This document shows positions 1 through 11,483 of a stretch of DNA of 64,000 nucleotides, piece after piece. This DNA comes from Mytilus galloprovincialis. Taxonomy: Eukaryota > Mollusca > Bivalvia > Mytilida > Mytilidae. The notes beneath the pieces are model-generated. The model searched no databases. It was given only the letters and a program-made list of their open reading frames with translations, and had not been told where the DNA came from. Location of the stretch: contig NC_134839.1 of assembly GCF_965363235.1 (NCBI RefSeq), positions 114,198,517 through 114,262,516 on the forward strand, in the 5' to 3' direction. Each line of letters starts with the position of its first letter. Within the stretch, counting starts at the first letter, position 1. Both the position numbers and the translations under genes were made by a program.

Positions 1-197
1 TATTCAATAGTACAAAACTGGATCTTTTAATACATTTGTTCCCTTTTTAAAAATATTTAATATATGAAATGTTGTTAAATTGAACAGATAACACTTGCTT
101 CCATTTTAACAAATGACCAGAAGTGTTTTTTAAAAGCCATTTAAATAAAATGGCTACATTAATAACATGTCAATGAATTGTTTTCAGTCTTATTTCT

Positions 198-3100
198 CTA
201 CCATACAAATCCAAGCCTCTTTTTGGATTGAGCTTTTCCATAAATGTTATCCTTGGTCTCCTCTGTAGAATCCCTCTGATAGTGAGGCATCTGTCTTCCA
301 GTTTTGTCTGAAACCATGTAGCTGGGTCTTATTCCTCCTTTACCCTCAAACTTAGGACCAACCCCTCCCCCTGCTCCTGTTTGAGCAGCCTTCCTCAGGG
401 GATACACATTACGACCACCTTTTTCACAATGGTCAATAACTTTGGTGGCATATTCCTGGAATTGTTCTTCCTCCATAGCTATTAATTCAAGGTTGGCTCT
501 ATCTAAGGCTAACTCTTTCTGTTTCTTATTTATTTCTTTACCCTTTCTATCATTCTGTAAAAAGATGTAAAAGTGAAAATAAGATGAAAAAAGAACATTC
601 ATGAGTAGCCTTTTTTTCAAAATAGCATACAAATATTTTATTTTGTTCAAGGTGCATTTTTATTCTACAGTACCTTTGTGTTTGAAATTCAGACAGCTAT
701 ATAAGAAAGAGATCTACTTACATGGACAATTAATACATTTAATGAGTCAAATGACCAGTCAGCAATACTTAATTGTGATTTGTAATGACCCAATTATTAA
801 GCAGCATCTGTTTGAAAGCTATTGAGTCTTCTGTTCCTGACCCACCAGGCTGCTCAACATACATATATACTATATAAAGCCAAAGTTTATTCTATTTCTA
901 AAACATCTGTGCTTGTGTGAATTGTTGAACAAAAAGAGGAGTTAAATAAAAATGTACCTGAAGAACTGACTTGATACATTGTCATGCTGTATGGTTATTT
1001 TAATGGATTAGTGATTTTAAGTATTCGAAAATGAGATCTTTGAAAATAAATATAGTATATTGTTTTAGAATTTGACAAAACTTATACTCAAATTTGAGAA
1101 TTCTTGTAACTTAAAAAAAAAAAGTAATTTCAAAACTACTGGCAATACTCAGACTTAGTTCTCATAAAACTTAACTTAAATCAATAAAGCCTAACAAATG
1201 TATTAAAGGATGTAAACATACCGTCTGGTCAAAGTGGAAATTTTTCAGAGTTTCATTATCTTCCCTTTTCCTGACACGTTTTTCTTCTTCATTTCTCCTG
1301 AAGATCTCATCAGCGGCTTGTCTGATTCTAATTGTTTCTAATTCTTGTCTCCTTAGTTCTTTTTTCCTGTCTTCTGCCTCTTTGAGCTTAAAAGAGAGAA
1401 AAATTATATCTCATCAAAAATACTCCTGGACACAACTGGTAATATGCTTTCTTTTCTACACATGCTTAAATAGGTCATGAGAGATCAATCACTCAGCCAT
1501 CTTCCATAAGTTGCTTTTATTATTAACTTAGTTTCCTATTTGTACTGTTTGTTATTGTGTTGTGTGGTTACAATACTGTCCATAGTTAGTCAGGGAATGT
1601 TAAGTGCTGACAAACATGTCTAACACAGTCATATTGTTTTTGTACCTCATAGTCAGGTAGCTTTCAACATTTGTTTCACATTTTTGTCATGACTGGCATT
1701 TTTATACCTTACTCTACAGTTTAAGTTTTATCTCATTGTTGAAGGATGTAATCTGACCTATAATAGCTAACGTCTACATCATTAGGTTGTCTCACTGGCA
1801 ATTATTAAGGCTTTTTTTATTATTAAAATAATTTGTGATCTTGTTCCTAAATTTTAAGAATTATTAATAATATTAAGGAATCATACAATCCATGATTTAG
1901 CCAAAAAGGTAACATTTGCAGAGCTGTGTTAAATTCAGGGGGAGATAATTCAACTGTTTCTTTCTGTAATTTTTATTCATTGAATTTTAATTCCCAAGTG
2001 ATTAACATACATGTATCTTTTTGTCATCTCATAATTGATGATCAAGGTATGAATTGGTGAACAAAGAAATTGTTTTGTTGTGAGTTATGCATCAAATTAG
2101 ACTTGAAATAAGCTTGATTTTTTAACTAAAAAAACACTTGCTATCATTAAGCATTGTTATCACAATTAGAACAGTGTTCTCCCCAGAAATTTTGGATAGC
2201 ATCACATTTTGCGTACAAAAAAATAACTATTTTTTTTTAATGTTGTTTGTCGTGTCGCGTTGATGCTCTATTTCCTTTATATGTTTTAGTTTATATTGTT
2301 CAATTCATAACTGAGAATACAATTAAACTATAACCACAAAACAGTTGTTTCAGTTTATGTCTTCTTTATTCATTTATAGTTACAGAATTATTTTTTTCCT
2401 CTTGTGCCAAATAAAAATAAATATGTGGTTTCAGTTACCCAACAATAAGTCAAATGAATGAATGGTTCATTATAGTGCAAACTGTATATATACAAAACTA
2501 AATTATCTAGTACACAAAATTAACTACTTTTTATATTATATTAAGTAAAGATAAAGTAGCAAAAGAAGCAAAAAAAAAATCAATTTAAAAACTTTTTTTT
2601 ATCATGTTTATGAAATTCATTGTTTCATGCCACTCAATGAATTAGTCCCAGTTGTTTCTTATCTTTACATCAAAATCATATGTATTTTTACATGTTTTAA
2701 CAAAGTTATCTAACAAATAGTCTGTTAATGCGTAGTTTCTCTCTTGGTTTAATTTTTCTGTCTACTGTCCATCTGTTGTCATTATCGTGGAAATGCGGAT
2801 TTTTGTCATATCTGGTCCGGTTTAGATCCGTAGTTTACACAAAAATGTGCAATGGCGGCCGTAGTAAAATTTACGAAAATGAGTCCGAGAATAAACATTG
2901 TTTGACAAGAGATTGTGAATGAATAAGACGCTTTTAATGAATTAAATGGATTAAACATAAACTTAAGCCAATTATGATAACTTTTTAAAGAAGTATTAAA
3001 CTTATTTTAGCTCTAAACCAAAATTCTCGCTCTCGTATTACCGGAAGAGAAAGAAAGTAATTTTTGGAGAGTTGCACAAATAAACGACCTTTTTTAAAAA

Positions 3101-6100
3101 AACAAGAGTGCACACGCTGAAATGTCTCGCCTTCTATACTAATCATTGATATTAATGTTGATAGTCCTAAGTATAAAGCTTTATTACAACTGTCTCATAA
3201 ACTTAAAATTAACCAAGATAACTAATTAAAGACCAATGAACCATGAAAATGAGGTCAAGGTCAGATTAACCATGCCAGGCAGACATGTACAGCTAACAAT
3301 GCTTCTATACAACATATAAGTTGACCTATTACTTATATTTTAAGAAAAATAGACCAAAACACAAAAACTTAACACTGTGCAATGAACCGTGAAAATGAGG
3401 TCATGGTCAAAAGAAACCTGCGCTACTGACATAAAGATCATAAAATATTTCCATACACCAAATATAGTTGACCAATGGCATAAAAAGACCAAAACTCAAA
3501 AACTTAACTTTGACCACTGAACCATGAAAATGAGGTCAAGGTCACATGACATCTGCCCGCTAGACATGTACACCTTACAATCATTCCATACAACAAATAT
3601 AGTAGACCTATTGCATATAGTATGAAAAAAACAGACCAAAACACAAAAATTTAACTATAACCACTGAACCATGAAAATGAGGTCAAGGTCACATGACATC
3701 TGCCCGCTAGACATGTACACCTTACAATCATTCCATACAACAAATATAGTAGACCTATTGCATATAGTATGAAAAAAACAGACCAAAACACAAAAATTTA
3801 ACTATAACCACTGAACCATGAAAATGAGGTCAAGGTCAGATGACACCTGCCAGTTGGACATGTACACCTTACAGTCCTTCCATACACCGAATATACTAGC
3901 CCTATTGCTTATAGTATCTGAGATATGGACTTGACCACCAAAACTTAACCTTGTTCACTGATCCATGAAATGAGGTCCAGGTCAAGTGAAAACTGTCTGA
4001 CAGACATGAGGACCTTGCAAGGTACGCACATATCAAATATAGTTATCCTATTACTTATAATAAGAGAGAATTCAACATTACAAAAAATCTGAACTTTTTT
4101 TTCAAGTGGTCACTGAACCATGAAATTGAGGTCAAGGTCACTGGACATGTGACTGACGGAAACTTCGTAACATGAGGCATCTCTATACAAAGTATGAAGC
4201 ATCCAGGTCTTCCACCTTCTAAAATATAAAGCTTTTAAGAAGTTAGCTAACGCCGCCGCCGTAGCCGCCACCGTAGCCGCCGCCGCCGCCGCCGGATCAC
4301 TATCCCTATGTCGAGCTTTCTGCAACAAAAGTTGCAGGCTCGACAATAAAAATCGTTTCAATCTTTGAAATTTCGTAATACAAAACGTAGATTTTGAATT
4401 GTTTTGTGATTGTATTTTTCCATGTCGATATTGGTGATTGCAGACACGTGGTATTAGTCATGTCACAAGTGTCAGTTTGGGATATTCGCATCCAAACGGT
4501 TATCATCCTGAGGGCAATTAACACCTAGCTATTTAATCTCTTAATTGCCTTAAGTGTCCGATTTAAAGGGATTACAATTAAAGGTGATATAATTTATATG
4601 ATCATAATCGATAATAGATGAAAGTTCAAAATTGAGGACAAGTAAAATAGCATCTTCAAAACAATTATAGCGTCGCGGGTATAATTATAGCGTCGTGGGA
4701 ATTATTATAGCATCACGGTGAAAAAATATAGCGTCGCGGTACCGCGACGCTAAAACGGCCTGGGGAGAACACTGTAGAATGTGCGCTTTTGTAGATTTCA
4801 TTACATTAAATGAATAGGAAAAAAGGAGGTCCCTGTATACTGTTTTTTTTTTTAACACCAGAAAACTGGAGTGTACCCTGAATTAGAATACAGGGAATAC
4901 CCCACTTTTCTTGACTTGAGCCTTACCTCTTGAATTTTGTACAAATTCAATATAGAAAACCATATCAAGGAATAAAATAAAATAATTTGCCTACCTTCCT
5001 ACCCATACCCTAACAACCTCAGTCGGGAGAGGGGAAACAGATATTTTTAATGTTGGCCTTATAACATTAACTCTCTTTTAATAAAATAATCATCATATAT
5101 GGATTTTAGAAGCTGTATAGCTTTACCAAGTATGGACTAAAGAGAAAAAGACAAATTAGGCAGTGTTCAGATATGGATTAGGTTTGGTAATAACTGATCT
5201 TATTTGAGCTAAATACAATGCACAAGACAGTGAGTGGCCAGATACAGATTTTCTGGCTTCCTCATCTTGGTTGATTTTTTCCTTCCCAGTGGCGGATCCA
5301 GGGGCGGGGTTCCGGAGGTTGGACCCCCCTTTTTTTGGCCGATCAATGCATTTGAATGGGAGCATATAGTTGGAACCCCACCCCCTTTACTCTGTGTTGG
5401 GAACCCCCTCTTTTTTAAAATGGCTGGATCCGCCACTGCTTCCCATATCATCATTGCTAGGATAAATTACCTGTACATGTCTATTGCTAGGATAAATTAC
5501 CTGTACATGTCTATTGCTAGCATAAATTACCTGTACATGTCTATGATCAGCAGACTCCTTCATGGCTTTTCTCATCTTAAATTCTTTTTCAGCTTCTTCT
5601 TTTTCTCTCTTCTCCTCAGCTTCTTGGACAGCTTTATGTATCCTATCGTCTTCATCACTGACTTTCTGTGTCATTTGAGCAGCAAGTTTTGTTCTAATTC
5701 TGTCCAGATTCTTCTGTTTTTCACTAAAGTTAAATACAATTGATTATAAAAACCTTGAATTGTATGAATATTACCATCACATATAAAAGTTCATTCAATT
5801 GAACGATATTAAACATCTTTAATTCACTACTTCTATTTATTTGTAATTTTGGAATGATTTTATAAATCTACAGATATGTCATTCTTATCAATAATTTTAA
5901 TCAAATTTACATCCTGACATCACTATTTAAAATAAGGCATTCAAACATTTACATCCTTACATCACTATTTAAAATAAGGCATTCAAACATTTACATTTGT
6001 GTCCAAAAAATAATCACCATCAGCTAGCTATTTATAGTGTTCAATAATATTGAGAGTAAATTATAGATTAAAAATAATTTGTCACATTGAGACATCTAAT

Positions 6101-9100
6101 AGCCCATAAAAAAACAATCAATTAAAAGTTGAAATAAAGAAGACTTTCATATCCTATTCAGATAGAAAACAACATTAAGTGTTTTAAAGGCTACATGTAT
6201 TATAACCAACTATTGTTTGTGGCATTTCATTTCAGGCTTTCTGAACTGTGAAGATGGACATTAAAAAGGACTTCAGAAAACACTATTTGCTGATATTGAG
6301 TTTACTTTGATAAAAGACTTACTTATGAATTTCCAGTTCTTTTTAGACTTACTTATGAATTTCCAGTTCTTTTTAGACTTAATTTATGAATTTCCAGTTC
6401 TTTTTAGACTTACTTATGAATTTCCAGTTCTTTTTAGACTTACTTATGAATTTCCAGTTCTTTTTAGACTTACTTATGAATTTCCAGTTCTTTTTCAGCT
6501 CTTAGTTTCATCATTTTTCTCTTGGCAGCAGCAAATATTCTACACTCTTCATCCTCGTCCTATAAACAAAACCAAATGATTTATCTCCCTTTATCAAAAG
6601 AGCACATCAAGTTATATAGGGTACTTACTTCATCCTATAAATAAAACCAAATGAGTTCTCTCCCTTTATGAAAATAGCACATCAACATATATAGGGTACT
6701 TAACAAACATTCAGAAGTTTTCTCAGCCTAGTTCTAAGCAAAATAGTTAAAGACAGTAGAATCGCTAGACCAATGAAAGACAAAGTGTGACAAACAGGAT
6801 CTACATTCCCTTTTAGCAAGAATACATAAAAATCACATATTATATCTTTATATATTAATAAAAGTACAAGATAAAATTGATCAGTTCTTCTGAAAAAAAA
6901 ATTAACTATGTAAATTTTGAAGACTATACACCTAATACATTTACAAATAAATGAACACATATTTTACAACAACAACAAAATTGTCTATTTGACTGTTGTC
7001 ATCAGGATAGCTTATGGTACAGCATGACAAAGTATGTTAATTTAGAGTGAAGCCGATCTTACCTCTTCTTGTTGTTTCTGCATGTTTCTAATGGAATCTC
7101 TGTCTCTGATCTGTTTCATATTATCCACCTTTAACTGTTGTTTTTCATCTTTTTTGATATTTTCTAATCTTTCTTTCTCTTGATGATATTGTATTCCTAA
7201 TTTCTTCAATTCTTCTCCTTCTTTCCTGTCTTCTCTACTTTCTACATCTCTGGCTTTAAGGTGCTCATGAACTCTAAAAGTACACAATTAATACTCTTGC
7301 ATTAATAAAGAAAACAAAAAGAAAAGTAAAAAAAAATATTTTTCACTTTCTTTCAGATTTTTCTTTTTTTAAACAGATCTAAACCAGTATCTTTGGTATT
7401 ACAGAACCTCCATTTTGGCCTTTAATACTATAGAATTATTGACTTTTGATGAAATTAAGGCATAAGAATGTGAATAATTGCAAGTTTTGTTGAAAGTAAC
7501 ATGCACAACTAGTTAAGTAGCTAGTATAGAATTAGTCCCACCATCTTGGGACATAAATAAACATGTAGCAGAAAAGCATCAATTTAGATTTTTAATTACC
7601 GGTAATTTAGCAATTTTTAAAACAGGGATGCAAAAAAAAATTCTGGTGGTTTTATGTTATTTTTACACCCAGTTTGACATTACAGAGAATACATATAATT
7701 TCTAATGATTAAAATCAAGCTTTATCAGAAGAGACGACTCAGTCATATTATTAATGAGGAATGATAGTACAGTTATTTCTATAGGTCTTTCTAATTGATC
7801 TGTCGTGTTGGCTTGCTGTTTTTGTTCTTGCATATTTTTTAACATCCATAGAAATAAGGTTTCATTTCAAATTCCCTTATTCAGCCTCATGTAATTATCA
7901 ATACTTAAAGTTTATAAACCCTTTTATAGTAGTTTTATTTAAGAATGAAGTTATAACATCTGAGACAGCCTTTTCCTTTTATCATACTAAACTTACTGTG
8001 CTACTTGGAACTGTCTTGTATTTTGTGCTGCGATTATTCTTTCCATGGCTTTAGCCTGGTCATCCTTTATTGACTGTTCATACTCTCGTCTCTCTAGCTC
8101 CAGGTACTCATTATCTTTTCCTATATTGGCCTTATCTTTTAATCTTTTAAGTTCAATCTGTGCTTCTCTTTCTTTGAGGACTTCAGTTAATTGTAATGCA
8201 CTCTGTCAACAAAAAAAAGTTTTTTTAAGAATGTGTTTGACAATTTTAAACCACAAATATATTCATTTTTTTTTTATATATAAAACCAACCACAAATATG
8301 CACACACTGATTATAGCAACTGATCTCCAATTTAACTTATCCAGTACTTACGATTGAGTTTCTTTTTTACTTGACCTTTATTCAACCCTATTCGTAATTG
8401 ATAATCATTTTTTGGATATGGTCTTTCTGCATGTATAAAGAAAACTCAACCTTTACTAACAAATAATAGAGATATATCAGGAAAAAAATAGATTTTCTCA
8501 GTTGACCACTGCCAGATAGAAAGAACAGCTGTACACAATTTTACAGATGATGATCCCATCATGATTTTGATTTTTGAAATAAAAATTAGATAGTGTGCTT
8601 TGTTACCTAGTTATATACTTTTAAGTGAGAACAACCTATATATAATATGGAACATTTTAAAATGTGATGTTACAATCTTGAATACTGAAAGAACTTACAT
8701 GGAACTGTTTAACTCTGTCTGTTTGATAATACTGCTGTGTTTTAGCTTTCTCTATGGCCTCCCTTCTCTGCTGGGCCTGGTATTGGGCCTCTTCAAGGTC
8801 AATTAATTTCTTCTCTTCTTCCTCTTTTTGCTCCCGAATGGTTCTGGCTTCTAACTTCCTCTGTCTTTGACCCTGTTGAGAACAATTTATTATAATTCTA
8901 TGTAACAAACCCTAACCCTGTATGTCCTATTTTAAGTGGGGTAAAAAATCAATACCAATTATTTCTGCAAATAAGGTGTATTTTTATTAAAGCAGCCTTT
9001 TTTCATTCTTTTTTTTCTTTATCTGAATAAATTTCTGTGACAGGAGATTAATTGTGTTGTGAAAAATTATAAAAAACGAGCAAGAGGATAGGCACCATTT

Positions 9101-9405
9101 TTAACTATAGTAAGTAGGCTTAGAGGACAGAAAATGTGGTCATGTTTTGTTATTAGGTCAGTTACATGGCTATGACAACCAAACTCAATACTCACTATGA
9201 TTGTATTTCCCCAGGTATCAACCATTTCCTTTGATTTCTTTTTCTTTTCATCAATTTCAGCTTGTTTCCTCCTTAATCTATCTTCATCTATTTGTTTTCT
9301 GTGGAGCTGTGACTGGATTCTTTCCCAGTCCCCTTTAGACAGGACTGTCACCTGACGTAGATCTACACCTTCCCCCATTCTTATTCCAGGTTGTTCTGTT
9401 GGCAT
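198..9405 (-). CDS. CFAP210: CFAP210 (CCDC173), cilia and flagella associated protein 210, eight coding exons
   Basis: Axonemal coiled-coil protein; the family is known as a microtubule inner protein of ciliary doublets. Exons in transcript order: 9405-9196, 8872-8699, 8202-7997, 7273-7063, 6559-6474, 5723-5531, 1386-1222, 554-198 (stop at 200-198). All junctions are GT-AG and the phases close, giving 533 codons against about 550 in human. Recognised from the N-terminal block DLRQVTVLSKGDWERIQ, the YYQTDRVKQFH block and the C-terminal NVYPLRKA, GGGVGPKF and RLGFVW blocks. The middle is Glu/Lys/Arg-rich coiled coil. I begin at Met 9405, just inside the exon whose acceptor is at 9417; an upstream 5'UTR or short coding exon is not identified. 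Oddities: exons 5 and 6 end in tandemly duplicated splice-donor regions, and intron 6 holds a nested 2.6-kb transposon and a MITE. Confidence 0.9.
2172..4774 (+). mobile_element. Non-autonomous TIR transposon, copy 1, carrying a nested repeat
   Basis: Bounded by CAGTGTTCTCCCCAG and its inverse, and flanked by a 5-bp duplication TAGAA (2167-2171 and 4775-4779). The same element lies in reverse orientation at 52313-53637 without the internal stretch 3098-4349. Near its right end it carries several ATAGCGTCGCGG-like motifs and a perfect 24-bp palindrome (4729-4752). No transposase ORF is visible. The superfamily is unassigned; a 5-bp duplication with a CAGTG end is compatible with some hAT-like groups. 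Confidence 0.85.
3098..4349 (+). repeat. Nested dispersed repeat made of about 145-bp units with AGGTCAAGGTCA motifs, copy 1
   Basis: Inserted in an A-run of the host element; copy 2 of that element is uninterrupted at this point. It holds seven degenerate units of 135-156 bp, each with a CCATGAAAATGAGGTCAAGG-like core (cores near 3251, 3397, 3532, 3679, 3826, 3972, 4128). Its right end has a GCC-repeat tract and then a hairpin (GTCGAGC, CTGCAAC, GTTGCAG, GCTCGAC) at about 4311-4347. No coding potential. A relative lies at 15718-16772. Confidence 0.85.
4980..5066. repeat. Fragment of a CCTACC-rich dispersed repeat
   Basis: CCTACCTTCCTACCCATACC followed by a TTTTTAATGTTGGCCTTA end. It resembles the right half of the TIR element at 27251-27506. 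Confidence 0.5.
5287..5438. mobile_element. MITE of the CAGTGGCGGATCC family, copy a
   Basis: A 152-bp element with perfect inverted ends CAGTGGCGGATCCA, flanked by CTTCC on both sides (5-bp duplication). It lies in CFAP210 intron 6. Relatives are at 32184, 33397, 38469, 38867 and 39499. Confidence 0.88.
5445..5545 (-). repeat. 30-bp minisatellite across a CFAP210 exon/intron boundary (3 units)
   Basis: Three copies of a 30-bp unit containing CTGTACATGT and a donor (GTAATT on the minus strand). The outermost copy is the end of coding exon 6; the other two lie in the intron. Read through on the minus strand, the unit stays open and would add ten codons per copy. Confidence 0.9.
5907..5996. 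repeat. About 42-bp direct duplication in a CFAP210 intron
   Basis: Two and a bit copies of a unit containing ACATCACTATTTAAAATAAG, nearly identical, inside intron 5. Confidence 0.85.
6316..6495 (-). repeat. 30-bp minisatellite across a CFAP210 exon/intron boundary (6 units)
   Basis: Six copies of a 30-bp unit (one of 31 bp) containing the exon end AACTGGAAATTCATAA and the donor GTAAGT on the minus strand. The copy at 6474-6495 is the true exon end. Of the five intronic copies, four keep GTAAGT and one (near 6378) has lost it. Reading past the true donor gives an immediate stop. Confidence 0.92.
6555..6705 (-). repeat. Tandem duplication of the splice-acceptor region of CFAP210 exon 5
   Basis: Two diverged copies of about 75 bp, each with a CTCCCTTTAT block and a TATAG acceptor read on the minus strand. 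The inner copy is the acceptor of the exon at 6559-6474. The upstream copy carries AG, six bases (GATGAA) and then GTAAGT, which could act as a microexon at 6629-6634. Confidence 0.75.
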
Positions 9406-9416
9406 TTCTGGAGTGG

Positions 9417-11045
9417 CTAAATATAAGTACAAATATATTTTTCATTTCAATTTGAAGCAAACACTTTTTTCTTTAAATAATTATTAATAGTTTGTATGTA
9501 GAAAAATAATACTGAATTTGAACACTGTCAATCTAAGATAAGTTGGTTCTAAGTTTTGTGGAATATTATGGACTTTGTCTTTGAGTACATAAATAATAAA
9601 AATATATACAACCTTCATACTACTTCTAGTCATGAAGTAATATCTTTATGTCACTACATATGTATGTTCTATGATGCGTTTTCCCAAAGTACCTCAGAGA
9701 AGACAGGGCAGTTCATTCATAAAATTGAATTGACATATACATGTCCTACTCATGTTTACTACAGGACAGAAACAAGATCCTGTTGATGGAGGCTGCTGTT
9801 GAGGCATAGGATTAAAGGATTTTTTGCGAAGTTGTATATCTGATTGCCAAGAGTTACCACTGCTTCACATTAAATCTTTTATCCGACAAGAAATGGGATT
9901 GGCCATAAGATAAGGGTCGTTCTGAGTGACTGTTGCAACAAGGTCATGTCATAGTCCTGACAGTCATGATTGATAGTTTGATAATGATGTTCAGGTTCAT
10001 CTAAAGGCATTAAAATATATGGTGGTGTGTACACCACAAAATCTACTCTTTAGTTCAAACAAACTGATGCATCTTCATCTTGGAAAGTTTTAAAGTCTGG
10101 TTTGACCTAGATACATATACTCCTCATCAATATGATGTCACATCATTGATATAACTTTATCAGTCTTGGTATCAAAATCTTTACTTTAGCCTTTATTAAA
10201 CCCCTTATGATTATAAGGGCTCTAAGCCTTATCTATATTTCATCATGTCATGTGTAAAAAACAACTGCTTGAGTTATACAATGAAAAATTCTGCCTGTTA
10301 AATTTAATTTTATCTATTTTCTCTGCCATGGTGGTCAAGAGACCTGCAGTAGCCCACATAATGTATAATAAAGTTATATGATATGGCTTTTTCAATATCA
10401 CACCTATTTTATGGCGATACCAGTTATTTCCATCTTTATTCAGATGGAAGACTGGAAAACTTAAAGAAGATCAACCCTCAACCAAAAAGGGCTCTCAAGA
10501 TCCAAAGATTGGCTACGGACATGTGTTATAGACTTCATTCTCAGCGTGTATGGAAATTACAAGGAAAATAATAACTGTCTACATGTAGTTAAATATATGT
10601 ATAGACAATACATTCAGTGAAATAAGGAAAGATATGAAATGAACAATATGAGCATAGGTAGAGGCAGGGGTGTCCTGCTTTCCATTGTATAAAGCACTCA
10701 ATTTTTTTAGATTTTAGTTGTGTACAGTAAATCTTATAAACAAATATTGATAGGGCCTAGATATTTTTACCTAGTTTTAATTGCGTAAGTTATTTTATCT
10801 GTCCTTAAATATTTTAGATTTTATCCGTGTACAGTGAATCTAAATTTTTTAAGTTATTTGGGGAAAATTTTTGTGTATAAGTTTTAATTAACTCCTGTCT
10901 GGATAATATCCATTGAGGAGGTGTTCCATAATTGGAAGGATATACATATAGAAGAAGAAGATCTTAAGTTTGTATTGTTATATGTGAACCAGATCAAAAT
11001 AAAACTTTCATATCATATCTTTATCGTACAATATGATCCCTTAAG
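9417..11045. other. Intergenic region between CFAP210 and the Bel/Pao element
   Basis: No complete gene. On the minus strand about 10050-9775 can be read as coding-like stretches only by changing frame. On the plus strand 10438-10571 follows a possible acceptor (TTTATTCAG) and is open for about 44 codons, rich in Lys and Arg, ending in TAA. I recognise neither. They may be remnants or isolated exons of an unknown gene. Confidence 0.3.
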
Positions 11046-11050
11046 ATAAT

Positions 11051-11212
11051 TGTGTGGAATAAACTAAATAAGTCGTATATGTACTTTGCGTTGTGTTTAC
11101 TTTGCGTATAATATTTACAATGGCGAAGCCCATACAAGGTGTAAGAAACGTCACAAACATTAGAACGTAAATACGGGAAACGTAACGTTATAACTTCGAA
11201 CTATTCTCAACA
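11051..11212 (-). repeat. 3' LTR of the Bel/Pao element
   Basis: 162 bp, matching 13814-13975. It directly follows the short purine-containing stretch at the end of the internal region. Confidence 0.93.
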
Positions 11213-11354
11213 TACTGGGGCCCGCAAAGTGTATTTATGTACAAAACAATAGAATATTACTTTAAATGTTCATCCATAAAGAAAAGTAATTTAATTTTAC
11301 ACTTGCAGGAATTACTGTCTCTTCAAAAACACAAATAGGAATCTGAATTAAACT

Positions 11355-11483
11355 TTAACGAGTCCATGTTTTTATTCTTTCCTTTGCACGAATTGATGCC
11401 TTCCGCAAGGGCAATATTCTTGTCGGTATTTCTTCGTTGTTTGGTTCTTCCACATATTCATCAGATGGTGTTACTTCGTTTAT
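11355..11483 (-). pseudogene. Remnant of the C-terminus of Bel/Pao pol
   Basis: Immediately after the gag-protease stop, a different frame is open to TAA at 11357-11355. It encodes an acidic stretch followed by a basic tail (LPLRKASIRAKERIKTWTR), typical of the far C-terminus of Pao polyproteins. It has no start codon and marks the 3' side of the deletion junction. Confidence 0.7.

Noticed and set aside
2728..2922. 64-codon ORF inside the TIR transposon as a transposase
   Set aside because: Too short, no catalytic motif; the matching stretch in copy 2 gives no longer frame.
4110..4361. 83-codon minus-strand ORF with poly-Ala
   Set aside because: It arises from the GCC repeat at the end of a dispersed repeat; the equivalent ORF in the other copy differs in length.
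5234..5743. 169-codon plus-strand ORF
   Set aside because: It crosses a MITE and is antisense to a CFAP210 exon; its repeat peptide is the shadow of the donor minisatellite.
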